From Rotaria sp. Silwood1 (lineage: Eukaryota; Rotifera; Eurotatoria; Philodinida; Philodinidae): 64,000 nt of DNA. The stretch lies in contig CAJNOP010000012.1 of the NCBI GenBank assembly GCA_905250075.1, positions 744,001 to 808,000 on the forward strand. The letters are read 5' to 3'. Made by a program: the position numbers and the translations under genes. Under the pieces are notes generated by a model. The model searched no databases. It was not told the DNA's origin and saw only the letters and a list, made by a program, of their open reading frames with translations. Below, piece by piece: positions 31,744 to 49,643 of this stretch. Each line of letters opens with the position of its first letter. Positions within the stretch are counted from its first letter, which is position 1.

Positions 31744-32733
31744 CTAGAGTAAAAACGCGGCGGGTGTTTGAATCGATCCATCTTTATCTAACACAGTTTG
31801 AAACTGTTATATTTCAATCTATGTCACTTTTCTCTCAACATTAATAACATGTACACAAGTGTGTACGATGTTGACATTAGTGCGTTTTTTTTTCTTTGTC
31901 CCATCGAATAATCACCGATGCATTACATTACTGGTTGGCTTGGCTGATTGAAAGAACGATCAAAATTGTCGATCAACTCCAATCAGTAGATCTGATCAAT
32001 AGAAAAAAATCTATTTTATTTCCTTATCAACAAGTAAAAACTCCAAAACATATTGAAAGATTCTTTCTATTTGAAATAAAATCAATTCAATATAGAGGTC
32101 GCTAAACATAAAGGAATCTCACCTTGATGTGAAAGTGTTCGATACGGTTGATAAAGTTATTTTGATGTATACAAAAAAATAATATTCAATGAGTAAAACG
32201 TAATGAAAAATAATGTCTCGTATTATTTATTTTTTATTTCTCTATGGACTATGGGTAATCTTTTATGACAACTTATTCGCTCGAAGGAAATCATAAATAC
32301 GTGATTGTACAAGATCATAATCTTATGTTTACTCTTTTCTTGCTGCAATGATAATCTCTATATATCGTTGGTCAATAGTTAATTTTCAAGGTGGAAAAAA
32401 CAAGCACATGTCTTTGCGAAGCTTGAATCAAATAGGCTTATGTTTTCATTGATTATAATGGATCACCCATTGTTTTTACTCATAAGAATAATTACGAAAT
32501 ATACTATTTTCAAGTATTACTTTTGATATAAATATCAATGTGCACTCTTTGACTAGTTATGAAAATAAGCAATAATTTACAAATTATTCATTTATAAATT
32601 TCTGTTATTAATTCTTAAAACCTGCGGAAAATCCTTATTAGAAAAAATATTTACCTATGCTAAATGTTTAGGGTATTCATTTATCAGATGTTGCATGGTG
32701 AATATGCGATAACATCAATGACAGCGTTCCCCA

Positions 32734-32806
32734 CTATCAAAAAGTCTTTCATCTTCTGATATTATATCATATCAGAAGGTGAGATACTTTTCCATAATAT
32801 ATAACA
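32734..32806. repeat. Compact inverted repeat (stem-loop)
   Basis: CTTCTGATA and TATCAGAAG flank an 8-base centre. Weaker complementarity extends about 20 bp further on each side (AAAAAGTCTTTCATC against GGTGAGATACTTTTCC). It lies about 1 kb upstream of SERCA copy 1. Confidence 0.6.
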
Positions 32807-34027
32807 CCTGCTAAACAAAGACCAACATTTACAGTGGCAAAGATAAGTGTTTCGAGCATTCATTTGTAATATTGCGTCGTGTTTATTTGCGATGTCAAGG
32901 ATAAACATATTGTTTTTTTTTTCAAACTTATTAAGACCATGGGTTTACAAAATATATCAAAAAGAATATTTCAAAAGAGTATGTTTCATTATTTTTCTTA
33001 CGACTATAAACTATATGAGTATTCTTTTATTAGCAGTAAAACATCTGTCTGTGTTAATAACGCATCTTAGATTTTTATGATGGAAGGCGATCATGATCAT
33101 AAAACATGTATTGAATCTAATTAGAGATCTTATAAGCTAATATTTAAGCCTTTTCTGTTAGGAAAAACCGAGAAAAAATCTTTTGGAAGAAGGCAATCGC
33201 TCTCAGGATTCTTGTCTGAAATGTGCCACTGGTTTACATAGTCAATGAATGAATTAGTCTATATTTTTATTTTAAATCTTATATGATAAGAATACTTATA
33301 GTAATAATGTAAGTTTCTAGATAATCGAACAATATCTTTAATGATCTATTCACACATTCAGTGAGAAAAGCTTTTACGTACTTATTGAAACGAACACAAA
33401 AAAAGATATGATTTATATTTTCTAATTTATTTTGATGACATGTTTGCATGTTCATTCTTTTGTAGAGGATGAATGTCAAGTAAAAGAAGAACATGACATT
33501 TATATTCGCATTGAAAATAGAAAAAAAAACAAAATGCATCAATGCTTCTATAATACTTACCAATTATAGATTATTCGACTCAATTGAGTGATTAAGGAAA
33601 AATGTCTAGTCGAAATTAAGATTTAATACAAACAAAGAACTAATAAAAGAAAGAAATAGCTGTCTTTTAAATTAGTCGGTCGATGATAAGATGCAGAAGG
33701 CGGTACCATGCACACGTAGAAGAAATGAAACAACAACAATAACTGGTTGTTCTTGTTGTCGTCGAATAGCAAAGAAGAAGAAAAAAACAGAAATAAACGA
33801 TCTAGCACTCAATCGACGTTTCTACAAAGACATACACCGCAAAATCAACCACTGAGAGAGAGAAAAAATTTTCCTTATGATATTTGGCGGTGCTTCTTCT
33901 ATATGATCCGAACTACAAGAACATCTTTGACTTGTTAGTAATATTTTCTCTTTCTCTTTCTCTACACTTCTACGTATGTATAATAATACCATAGTCTTTG
34001 CCAGTATTATCGTATACCTTTCTACGG

Positions 34028-34051
34028 CTTCTTCTTCTTCTTCTTCTTTTT
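34028..34051. repeat. CTT microsatellite
   Basis: Seven CTT/TTC units are directly readable, followed by poly-T. Confidence 0.8.
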
Positions 34052-36841
34052 TTGTCTATTCCTTACCAAAGACAGTTTGCTCATAGAATCGACACCTTCG
34101 TACAACGCTATGTTGACGATACGAACTTACTATAGGAAAAGTAGATTTACGTCAGCAGTTGCCTATGTAAATGCAATGATGATAATGATATGAGGAGAAG
34201 TGGGAAGAGGAAGAAGAAGAATTGCTATCGTCATGTTGTTGTTGTTTTTGTTTTCGAATGGTATCATGCCGAGAACAAGGTTAACTCTTTGAAGCAATGC
34301 TTCGATAATTAAAATCAGAGAAAACATATACTTCATACGAATAGCGTAGGCTTTTGTATGTATATATCATCCATCAATATGACACTGGTTATTTTATACA
34401 TAAATGCCAAAGTATAATGGACTAACATCTATGCTTTTGTGAAACGTTAATTTACATGACAAAAAGAAATAGCTATAAAGTGCTTCGTCTTATTTAAAAA
34501 AAATTATCTAATAAAAAAATAAAATAAAAAATAAAAGAAACAATGATATTAGTGTATTATTATCATTATGATTATCTACGTGACTATGCAATATACGATT
34601 TCCCTAGACACCTATTCAGTATAACATGTTACTTCAGAAGAAACTAAGCGCAAATATTTATATATTGTCTATAAACATGAAGAGTTCAAGGATATATATA
34701 TTGTTGACTTCATATTCTGTTTATTTGGTCTCTTTCTCTCTCATTTCTCTGTTTCCAACATATGTTGTTAAATATTCTCTCTTTATCATATCGACATTTT
34801 TCTTTTAGCACTATAATCTAGCAAAGAGCAAATTTTTTGGTTCTTGCATGCGGTGCCACTATAATTTATCTCTAATATTTGCATATGCAGAGACGGATTC
34901 CTAGTAAAAAAAATACGAGACTATTCTAGACGAATAATGACGATGAGAATATCGCGAAAAACAACAAACTATAATTGCTAATGTTATAAGACAATACACG
35001 AACGTAATTTGTGTTCTATTTCCGTTGTATAAATCTTATTACACTGCTAGTTTGCTGCTACTGTTTATCAATAAGTACATTTCTCGTCATCAACATCAAT
35101 GACTGTGGAAAACGGTGAAAGAACAACAGAGCAGAAATGCACTAGAACGAAAACAGAGAAAGGATCAATGCCTTAAAAAGGATATAGAAAAACAAAATGA
35201 TGATGACGATAATGATGATTATTGATGAAGATCGTAAAATAGCAATTTACAAATCAATAAATACATTAAAAGATATCTTATATGATGAAAACCCTCCCAA
35301 AAAAAAACATAATTGTTTTTCGATAGTATAAAAATGATGCTATCCGAAAAAGCTGTTAAATAATGAAAGAGGGATAGGCAAGGCAAATATCTCACTATCT
35401 CGACATTCTATAAAGAGGTGATGAATGAATGACAACAACATTAACATCAACAAGATCGTTCTTTTTCTCTTTTCTTTACTGATCATCATCATCAATCACT
35501 TGTAGATTTAAGCAATGAAGACGATCGATCCGATTCTATCACCACCTCCCACCGCTATCTATGTCTCTTTTTTTCTGCTCTTTTGTCTATTTTCATATCG
35601 GTGCATCTGCTACAAGATTTACTTATATTAAAGATCGACAATGATCGTATGTCGTTGATCCATCAAGAGAAATATTATACTGCGTACACAAAAATAGATG
35701 AATCGAGGAATTCTCTAGTAGAGGCATGTACATGATGAAAAAAACATATGTAGACGAGCGAATATTTTGCAAGTTACAAAAGGAATATGGAAGCTATTAA
35801 AATAAAAACAACAAAGCTAATTACGAAGTTAGTTATTTTCTCTGATAAACATTTCAAAGAAGAAATTATTGATTATTTAAACAAAGAAAACATAATACTG
35901 GTTTTCGTCTTAATTAGAATCAATATAATAACCAATCAACAATATTAATAACAACAAGCATAGAATCAGTCTTCTGTATAACGTTACTTATCATTAGCGT
36001 CATCAAATTGTTAGACTTCTTTGTGGTAAATATAATCATATAGACAGGTGCGATCAATATATTCATTGTCAGTTATATACCCTAATAGAAATCAACGAAA
36101 AAAAAATATGCTGAAAAAACAAACTTAGACGACAACTGATTATTGGATAGAAATGATGTACAAAAACATCATTTATATATATGTTATTTGCCAGTAACTG
36201 TTCGGCCTAGTTTGGCTATCTATTAATCTATTCAAAGAATATACTATCGCGCTATCCAAACATAGATAATTACTATTGAAATTTAGTCAATCAGAATTAA
36301 TAGACAGAACAAAATAAACCTATTCATGAATAAAAGTTTCATAATAATCAAATTGTTATCTTTAAATCAGTTTAATTATGAATATTTCATATTGTTATTT
36401 AAATCGATTAATGAAAAATCTTGTTAACCACTATCACTGCATATTGATGAGTTTCTTTATTACCATATTCAAACAAGTTCAGTTTGTTCTCTATTTTTCT
36501 TTTGCATATCATATCCTCTATATCATTGACAAGGTCATATAGTAATACTACAGTCATAGTGACTCATATAGCTGAATATTGAGATTTTAATACATAAATT
36601 AATTCAGTAAATCTGAAACAAATTTATTTATTTAACAACTATTTTTCTCATATATAAAGTTTTACCAGATATAATTAAATTAATTTGGTAATTATTCATA
36701 CAAAAATGTTCTTTTTAACAAGTATGTTCAGTTAATTTGTATGCAAATGAATATTAAATTAAATACGATATTTGACAGTTATTTATGACCTTCGAAAATT
36801 TTGATAAATATCACTGACAAAAAAAAGAAACTTTCAATGAC

Positions 36842-36858
36842 ATATATATATATATACT
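36842..36858. repeat. AT microsatellite
   Basis: A run of about eight AT units. Confidence 0.8.
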
Positions 36859-37505
36859 AGTCTATTGAAAGAATATGTTTAGCATTTTATAAATCGTTAT
36901 ACAAAAAAACCTAAAGATACTTAAGACAATCATAAATTAATATTCAACCATTCGGTCTCTAGGTCGAAAAACTTAAGGAATACTAAAAAAAAAAGGAATT
37001 ACAACAAGTAACTGAAAGTATGATTGAAAACATCTTTGCATAAATAATTTCTTGCTATCGTTCTCGTTACTAGTCGACATCTCACTCAATTCAATTGTAC
37101 TCAGAACGTCAATAAAAGTGTCATTCAAACATCGGAAATGACATCGAGAATGTTCATAAAATAAATCAATAATAATAAACAATGGATTGCTTTGTTTTTT
37201 TTCTCTATGTTTTACCCACTTATTACAGAGTTCTATTATATTGATATATAATCTCTATTGAATAAATATTATTTTGTTTTTAATTATTTTTCAATAAATA
37301 ATTTCATGCATAGAACTTTTTTTTTTTTGAGTTTTGTATTCATACAACCAAATAATAGTAAGAAAAAAAAATTAAACTGTTTATCAGATAAATTCTTTTA
37401 TCCAGTTTACAATACAAATTTGTCTTTTTCTCAAAATAAGATTAAAAAAAAAGGCGTTTATTGAGAAACAAAAATTTTCGTATTTCTTTTATTTTGTATT
37501 TTGTT

Positions 37506-42007
<4,502 letters not shown>

Positions 42008-43149
42008 GACAATTTAGATTGAGATGACAACTATAGAGAAAAGAGAAGAAAGTCGTATATTTCTATAGATGATTCACTATATTCGACGTAAAAGTTTAAC
42101 ATGCGCACATATGATATACACGTACAGACAGTCGTTCTGTAGTTAAGCGTGTCGACAGCCTGGAATATCCTTGTAAGAACCGATAAGCATCTAGTATACC
42201 AATCAATTTAAAAAGAGTCAATGAAAAAAAAAAATAAAACTCTAAAAAATTTTATTTATATAATTTGTTTGTTGGAAAAAATTGTAATAAATGCTCATTT
42301 TTATAAAAAGAAAAAAGAACAATAGAGGGCGCTCGTAAGCAGTTTTAAGAAATGTTTACCTAATAAATCATTAGCATATAAGAAACTAAAGGATTTGACA
42401 AAAGCAATTATACTTATTTTCTCATTCATCTTATTTTTAGTACACAGCGATTCGTTTAAAGAAAATAATTGCTTTGTATAAGTTTCAGTTGGATTATTGA
42501 GTTATTCATTCTGAAGAACTATCAAAAACTATTCCATGAATCCAGTAAAAAAAAATGGCATCGACGTTTTTTTCTTCACTCATATTTATTTTGTATATTT
42601 TATTCGATAAACACAAGAGAATGTTACTTCCTTAACTTGTTCTATACTCATTTTTATATTATTACAAATGCTCTCAATATTATTTTCATTTCTCTACCGA
42701 AAAAGTGGTTTAGTTACTATTCATATAGTGTTTACTCATTTGATCTGCTAAAGAATTGAATCCAAATACGAAATTAATGGAATGCAATATATTAAGGAAA
42801 AGATGTTGTGTCAATTTTAGAGCTGAACAAGTACGGATGTTCTCGAGTACGAGTACCTACTCGTGTTTGCCTAGCTATGTTTAATTCTAATGGATACCAT
42901 GAAGATTAATTCCAAATATAGAGTGCAATAAATGAATAAGCTTTGTTTTTTTAAAATTTATCAATATAATTAAAGATAAAAAGCATTTCCGCTATTGATC
43001 TGTGTCTTTTTTGCAAGATTAATCAAGATTCATACGACTATTGCCTATGTCGTTTGTTCGAGAAAAGGTATTTGAAGATGATATATTTATAAACTATTTG
43101 AAATCATGTATTTGTCATATCGAAACTGTGTTGATTAAGTTAAGCGGTG
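42008..43149. other. Intergenic, upstream of SERCA copy 2
   Basis: No supported gene. A plus-strand frame at 42469-42759 is aromatic-rich and AT-driven. The left end is the copy 2 promoter region. Confidence 0.5.
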
Positions 43150-44400
43150 AAAAGATGATTATTTGTATGAGATCATCGAATTTGACATTTAAAGTTAAGG
43201 TTTCACCTAAACAAAAGACATACGTACAAAAAGAACAAAAATTTACACGCTCTTATAAACGACACAATCACTTTTAATCATCTAAAAAAATTATGAAAAC
43301 CGTCACGATCATCCAAAAAAAAGTCAAATATGTATTGAAACAGGTACTTTCAATGGGATTACATGCTGATCTAGACATTTGTGTTGAATTAATGATCATC
43401 TACGATCACTCAAAAGAATCAGAAAGTATTGTTAGCTGACTATTTCCACCATTGAGATCTACAAATCTGACGAGAGAACGTTTTTAACTGACCAATCTCA
43501 CTTTTGAATTTGAAAAGTAGATTCGCATGAGATATGAAAAACTTCAAAAAGATAAGTGTTCTCAAGTCTTTTGTCCAGAGTTATAGGCATTTTACTAGAG
43601 TTTTAGTTTCTAGTATGGTATATACCAACGAATCAAATGATGGTATTTCGATCTGACGTTTCTCTCACAAACAGAACTATTTGTCAGTAGAATGCGTCCT
43701 TCTCACGATGTCAATATCCCAAAAAAGAGAAAACTGTAACATGTGCCATGGAATATGAGTGATTTTTGGTACTTTCATATCTTGGGAAGGAAGCATTCTA
43801 CTGACCAATAGACCTATTTGTGGGAAAAATGTCAGGTCAAGGTACCATTATTCGATTAGTTGGTATATACCATACTAGAACTTAAATTTCTAGTAAAACA
43901 TCTATAACTTTGGGCAAAAGACCTAAGGACACTCATCCTTTTGAAGTTTTTCATATCTTACTAGAGTCTACCTTTCGAATTCAAAAGTGATTAGTCAGGT
44001 GAAAACGTGCTCTCGTGAGACGTACTATTCAATTATAAATAACGTCTAGGAAAATTTTTGGTTACGTATTTTTTTGTAGTCCAAGTAACCAACATAGAAG
44101 ATTTGCTGATTGATTTTTGGGTGATCGTGAATGATCATATATTTGCACTATGTCTAGATCAATATGTAATCCCATTTGAAGTGATTGATTCAATACAGAT
44201 TTAACTTTTGCTGAATGCTCCTGATTACCCATGGCTGTTCTTATTGATGTTGATGCTTTCTTTGGGTGATTGTCAATGATGGTGGGATTTACAGGAGTCC
44301 GTAAATTTTTCTTATTTCGGCACATATATACTATAAATGTTCTTTGTTGCGATAAAAGATTAACTTTACATATCAGTTTTGATGATGTCATAAAAGTAAG
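43150..44400. repeat. 1.25-kb imperfect inverted repeat with coding remnants
   Basis: The arms (about 43150-43715 and 43768-44400) are complementary along most of their length. Examples are ATGGGATTACATGCTGATCT against its partner near 44155-44175, CTAGTATGGTATATACCAAC near 43614 against 43861-43880, and CAGTAGAATGCGTCCTTC against GGAAGCATTCTACTG next to the loop. Both arms can be read from the outside in as a similar peptide: MGLHADLDIC then IYDHSK on the left (+), MGLHIDLDIV then IYDHSR on the right (-). The element therefore appears to be two inverted copies of a decayed coding sequence. The family is not recognised. Confidence 0.75.
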
Positions 44401-44403
44401 CAA
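44062..44403 (-). pseudogene. Coding remnant in the right arm of the inverted repeat
   Basis: A 113-codon frame whose middle (KVKSVLNQSLQMGLHIDLD and QIYDHSRSPK) has a diverged counterpart in the left arm at about 43315-43440 (+), where the frame stops earlier. The two copies differ by substitutions and at least one short insertion. No family is recognised and no flanking exons were found, so it is scored as a relic. Confidence 0.4.
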
Positions 44404-45345
44404 CTACTTACTACATAGGTTGATAAAAACAATGTCGATAATCAATCTTATCGAATTTATAACTTCGATACAATAAATACATTTTTCAACGTGGTACTCC
44501 TGATAACAATTGTCAAAATACAAAAATATACAGAAAAACGGTAAAATTAAATTTTAGTATCTTTTAATGTTGAAGAATTCGATTTATCCGTTAAAGAGTG
44601 TCTGAAAAGTTGATCTCAAATTTCTTCTATGTTCTTACACAAGAAAAGTAGGTTCGTCTTTGTTGAATTCATCAGAGGTCGCTAAACCATAGCATCAGTG
44701 GTTGCATCAGCTTCATGTAGCCAATCAGAAAAGATAGAAATACTCCATGAAACATAAGAAAGAGAGTTATGATGGCAGATATATGTTTTAGATGAAAGAA
44801 TTCTTTGATATTTGATATATGACCTTGAACATTTTTCTCTAGCATCATAAACTTGAATAACCTTGAATATACCTTAGATTCATTTATTTATTTTGTTTTA
44901 CTCTCGCTTATTGATCATTTAAATATAAATACGAATAAGAATATGAAAAACTTTTTTTTTTTATTCTACGACGTCGGACTCTTTTTTTTCTTCCAAAGAG
45001 AATAACAACCAACCGATAGAATCGTTTGCCCTTTAATAAAAGAAAAACAGTTTTTTCATAGTGCGGCTTTACATGTAAGAAGAGAAACAAATCATTTCTT
45101 TCGGTTTTTTTTCTGCATGATAAACTGTATGCAGCCGATCGTAATGCAACGAGATAAAATACCTTCCTTTTTTTTTTCTTTTTTTTTTATTTAGCATGCG
45201 TAGAATTACTTTTTTCTTTTTTTTTATTATCGTGAATAGTTAGTCGAAGCAACAAAAAAAGAAAGAAATCAGATCAGCATCGACGAAGAAAGTTGTTTTT
45301 TTTTCTTTTAGATAAGTAATATACATAGACAATAGAAATATCAAC
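44404..45345. other. Upstream region of Na/K-ATPase beta gene
   Basis: No gene. Poly-T and poly-A tracts at about 45165-45225 precede the start codon. A pyrimidine-rich tract ending TTTTAG at 45306-45311 lies 34 bp before the ATG and may be a 5' UTR or trans-splice acceptor. Confidence 0.5.
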
Positions 45346-46672
45346 ATGGGTGGTCAAGTTTCTTCTTTCATGAACGCTTTGTATAATTCCAAAAGAAAAC
45401 AACTTCTTGGCAGAGATGGAGCTGGATGGAGTAAATAAATATAAAAGTTTTAAAAAAAAAAGATCAATTGAACAATGTATTATTTTTTGTTTCTAAATAG
45501 CTAAATTAGGTGTTTTTTACTTCTTCTTCTATCTTGGTTTGGCCGGTTTTTTCTGTGCAATGTTAGCCGTTTTTATGGCATTAACACCGCGTGATCGACC
45601 ACGATATTATTCAGAATCATCACGTATGGCTACTCGATCAAATCCACTTTCACCTGGTATAAATATTTATTTAAGTAAAAAAAAAATTTTTTTAAACTGG
45701 TTTTTCTCTTCAGGTCTTGGTTTTCGACCTCAACCAGAAGCTGATAAAAATATAATAATCGTTGACAACAGTACTGAACGAGAGAAACCAAATATTTATG
45801 TTAAAAGTCTTGAACAATATCTTCAAATTTGTAAATAAAATCAATCGTTGTTTTTTTACTTTTGTTGCTAAAAAATCAAATATTTATTTAGATTATTGGA
45901 AAGACGATAATGTTGAAAAAGGAGGAAATGATGGTGACGAAGGAGATAAAGAAAACATGGGCGAACCTTCAAGAAAATTTATTATTGAAAAACCAGGTCC
46001 ATGTACAAGTGATAATCAATATGGTTTTGCACAAGGAAAACCATGTGTACTTGTTAAAATGAATAAAGTAAAATTAAATAATAGAAAAAATATTGATTAA
46101 AAATAAAATACTTTATTAGATTGTGGGTTTTGTACCAAAACCAGGTTCAGCAGCGGAAGAAAGAGAAGTATATCAAAGCAAATGTGGCCATAATCCCTCG
46201 GCTATTGCAGTCCGTTGTCATGGAGAAGTCATTATATTATTTAATTATTTACACGGAAAAATCAAATTATTTTTTATTCTAGTATCCCGCTGACGAAGAT
46301 AATATTGGAAGCTTAACTTATATATCAGAGAAAGGTGTTAGTAAAAATTGTGGTGCACTTGAAACTTCATGGTTTCCTTATGAGTATGATGAAATTTTTT
46401 TTTTTTTTTTGTTTTGTATAAATAGATTGATCTATTATTTTTTGTTTTACTTTTGTAGAGGCAAAACGAATCGTCGAGATACATATCAAGCACCATATAT
46501 TTGGGTTCAATTTGATAACCCAAAACCAAATGTATTAATTAATGTTCTATGCCGTATTTACGGTCAAAATATTGATTATGATAAAAAAACAGGTCGAGCT
46601 ATTACACGTTTTCAAATTTATGTTAAAGGTGAACAACAACGTGTATCTTCACGTCGAAGTGGAGATGTTTAA
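45346..46672 (+). CDS. Na+/K+-ATPase beta subunit
   Basis: Seven exons (45346-45430, 45501-45656, 45714-45830, 45892-46067, 46120-46227, 46283-46383, 46459-46672) join in phase to 318 aa, a normal length. It is a type II membrane protein: a short cytosolic N-terminus, one helix at about residues 32-56 (GVFYFFFYLGLAGFF), then a large ectodomain. Family marks are YGFAQGKPCVLVKMNK, the paired Cys (PGPC and GKPC; KCGHN and VRC; KNCG and VLCRIYG) and the C-terminal immunoglobulin-like strands. The subunit is needed for folding, delivery and K+ affinity of the catalytic alpha subunit at the plasma membrane. It could equally serve an H,K-ATPase-like alpha. No alpha gene lies in the window. Confidence 0.93.
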
Positions 46673-47359
46673 AAACTTTCTTCTTCCGTGTGTCAAATAT
46701 TTTTAGCAAAAAAAAATAATTAATATGTAGTCGAATGAAAAACAGTGCTGTTGTTTGCGTATGTTTTATGTATCACTATTTTTTTTCTTTTTTCTTATAG
46801 TGACCTTTTACCTTCTTTTTTTTTCTTTCTTTTTTGTGCAAAATTCAAACAAATTCATTTTTATTCGTATTAAGAGAATGTGTTGCTTGAATGAGTTTAA
46901 TCATTAGTTTTTTTTTATTTTTCTTCTCTTTTAATTGTAACAGTATTGTCTTTGTGAAATGATTGTGTAGTTTGAAATGAAGTAACTTTAGTAGATGTCG
47001 AAGAAAACAAATAATTCAATAAATTTTTCTTTCTGTAACAACTAATATATACTAAATATCGATTGAATATGAATACTCATTAAAATAGTCACATATATTT
47101 CTTTAGAGTTTGTTGAGAAAACATATCAATCTTATTATAAAATATATAAGTTAACAAATATTAAAATCTTAAAATTGCTAAGAGGGATTGTGGATGCGCA
47201 CTACTAATATTTTTATCATGGAAGTTGTATTTTACAACATTGCTTTTTCTATTTTGTTTTTGATTAATTCTCTTTATTCTAATGAAATATTTAAAACTTG
47301 AGAAAATAAAATCAAACAATCAATGGAATTTCAATGGACAAGTAACTATTTCAAAGTGT
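46673..47359. other. 3' flank of Na/K-ATPase beta gene
   Basis: No gene seen. T-rich tracts and an AATAAATTTTT stretch near 47018, which could serve as a polyadenylation signal. Confidence 0.5.
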
Positions 47360-47745
47360 TCAATCGATTTTCACTTCCGATGATTGTCATTCAATCGGTC
47401 AGGATAATTATTGAAAAAGTATGTTTTTGTTTGGTTGTCCAATTTTTGATATTTCAAGCTGACATTTTATTCACAGATCGTCCTTATAGTCACTAGAAAC
47501 GTCCTAAAGTTTGAGCTAGAACGAACGTATTCTAGCTAAGACATTTACAATTTAAAAAACACGTGTGTTTTTCAAAAGAAGAACATTTCTACGACCAGTT
47601 TACGTTTCAAAACAGATATATTCGTCCTAGCTCAAGCTTCAAGTATTTCTAGTGACTATAAAGACGATCTATGAACAAAATTTCAGCTCGAATTTCGATC
47701 ATCCAAATTCTTACCGATTCTATCCTTATTGGACGAAAATCGAAT
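47360..47745. repeat. Imperfect inverted repeat
   Basis: The core arms are about 47476-47525 and 47620-47672: GATCGTCCTTATAGTCACTA on the left and TAGTGACTATAAAGACGATC on the right. Outside them, CAAGCTGACATTTTATTCA pairs with TGAACAAAATTTCAGCTCG, and weaker pairing continues to about 47360/47745. Non-coding. Confidence 0.75.
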
Positions 47746-48769
47746 ACAATATTTTAAAGAATATAAAGGAAAACTGAAAAACTAAATCCAAATAGATCTT
47801 TTTATTACTTATCATGACCAATGGAATGGCAATAATCTCAAACGAACAACGATCGAAACAGTTGTGAATTTTTCCTTATAAGATAACAAAGTTGTTTCAG
47901 AAAACTATTCTAAATATGTTTGGATGAAAAAAATTCAAAAAATGATTCCTCTACATTCGGAGATAATGTGACGTTTTGGTAACATCATATTATAAAATAA
48001 TATTAGAATGTGATACAATAACTCAGCGTACGAAAATACACATGTTGTCTTTCATATTATCAAAAACATTAATATCTACTTAATTACATTTACGAACATG
48101 TCCATTAATATTTCTTACATACTTGATTTATTGATGATAAAGCTATAATTAGATTGCATATCCTTAATAATTCCAATAATAAAAATGATTATATGATGTT
48201 TGATTCTTTTCTATAAATATACACTTTACTTAATTGTACAGCTGAAACAAGTACGAATGCATCATTTTGTTGAAAAGCTAATGAAAAATATTTTGTTTTC
48301 TTCTATTTCGTTTATTATTTACACTGAATGGCTTGAAGTGCGCATAACTTCGTGTAAATATCAATTAAGTCACATAAGTAAGATGTACAATCGAAAACAT
48401 ATATCATTACAATATTGCAATAGAATTACAAACATCTTACTACATCGGCGTATTTACGTATATACAATCTACAAAAATAATGAAATTTAATACTTCATTA
48501 AAAGAGAAAAAAATGCTTCTCTCACTGTTGATTTACTTTATATGTGGCGATATAGCACATGAAATAAATTTTGATGCTTTTATTTCAATGTTTTAGCAAG
48601 TTTTCTTTCGACGACATTAGCTTTATCTAGCTAAACAATCTAATAACTCAACTGCATAGGAAAAATTTCAATCTACGAGGAAAAAGTAAGTGTAAAACAA
48701 CACAAGAAACACACAATAACTCTGTAGACATGTTTAATATTTGGTATGAACTCTTAATGGATTCGTTAT
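47746..48769. other. Gene-free AT-rich region
   Basis: No supported gene. The plus-strand frame at 48200-48490 has no family resemblance and no splice context. Confidence 0.5.
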
Positions 48770-49026
48770 TTTATGAAGGAAAATCTCCAAGTGTGACCTG
48801 CCAATCGAACTGATATTTTACTCATAGGCAAATCTGATAGATCTTATAGACTACCCTTAAAAATTTCAGTCTAAATAAACATGTTTTTATTGAGATATCG
48901 AATGTTAAAAACACTTCGCTTTCCTACCTTTCACTTTGACACAGGATTCTTTTAGGATATTCAATGTTTCGAGAAAAATAAATTTCCTTAGGCTGAAATT
49001 TTCAAAGTATATTCGCTACAATTTCA
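48770..49026. repeat. Dispersed repeat, family member 2
   Basis: It shares ordered blocks with 24130-24500: GAAGGAAA, TGC.AAT.GAACT, ATATTTT, then ATTTCAGTC, then TTGAGATATCGAATG and a TAAAAACA block. As in the other copy, its ends (ATTTCAGTCTAAATAAA and TTTCCTTAGGCTGAAAT) are roughly complementary. It abuts the inverted repeat at 49027. Confidence 0.55.
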
Positions 49027-49643
49027 CACAGTAAAACTATTGTCGGATTTTTTTTAAATAGCCTCTACCATTTTTTGAATAACACTCGATTGCTGATAGC
49101 TATCGAGCTCGGATTTTCACCATTAGAAAGAGCAAGTGAGGGGACATCTATCTATATAAAGTTCATAAGGTTCGAATAAGTTATTCATGAATGTTTTTGA
49201 ACAAACATCTTTTTCGTTGTCCATTTTCATGAGTTTTCACAAGAGTCTACATTCAAATTATATCAAATTCTAGTCCAAAACGAGCTTTATTCCTGGCAAA
49301 ATGTTCGTATTTTAAAAACTATAGCTTTGAAGTGTTGGGTCAAATAAACTATAGAGAGATTTAAAAATTTTACCAGGAATAAAGCTCGTTTTGGGCTAGA
49401 ATTTGGTATAATTTGAGCATAGATTCCTGTGAAAACTCATGAAAATGGACAACGAAAAAGATGTTCATTCAAAAACATTCATGAAAAACTTATTCGAACC
49501 TTATGAATTTTATACAGATAGATGTCCCTTCACTTGCTTTTTCTAACGGCGAAAATCCGAGCTCGATAGCTATAAGCAATCGAGAGTTATTCAAAAAATG
49601 GTGGAGGCTACTTTTAAAAAGTTCGACAATAGTTTTGTATTTA
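49027..49643. repeat. Well-preserved long inverted repeat (about 0.6 kb)
   Basis: Two arms of about 280 bp (49027-49310 and 49360-49643) are complementary at roughly nine of ten positions by eye, with a short centre. Both contain ATAGCTATCGAGCTCGGATT, GGGACATCTATCT, CATAAGGTTCGAATAAG and CTTTTTCGTTGTCCATTTTC, read in opposite directions. A transcript would fold into a long hairpin. No long frame spans an arm, and no target duplication is evident. This is the best-preserved of the inverted repeats here. Confidence 0.88.
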
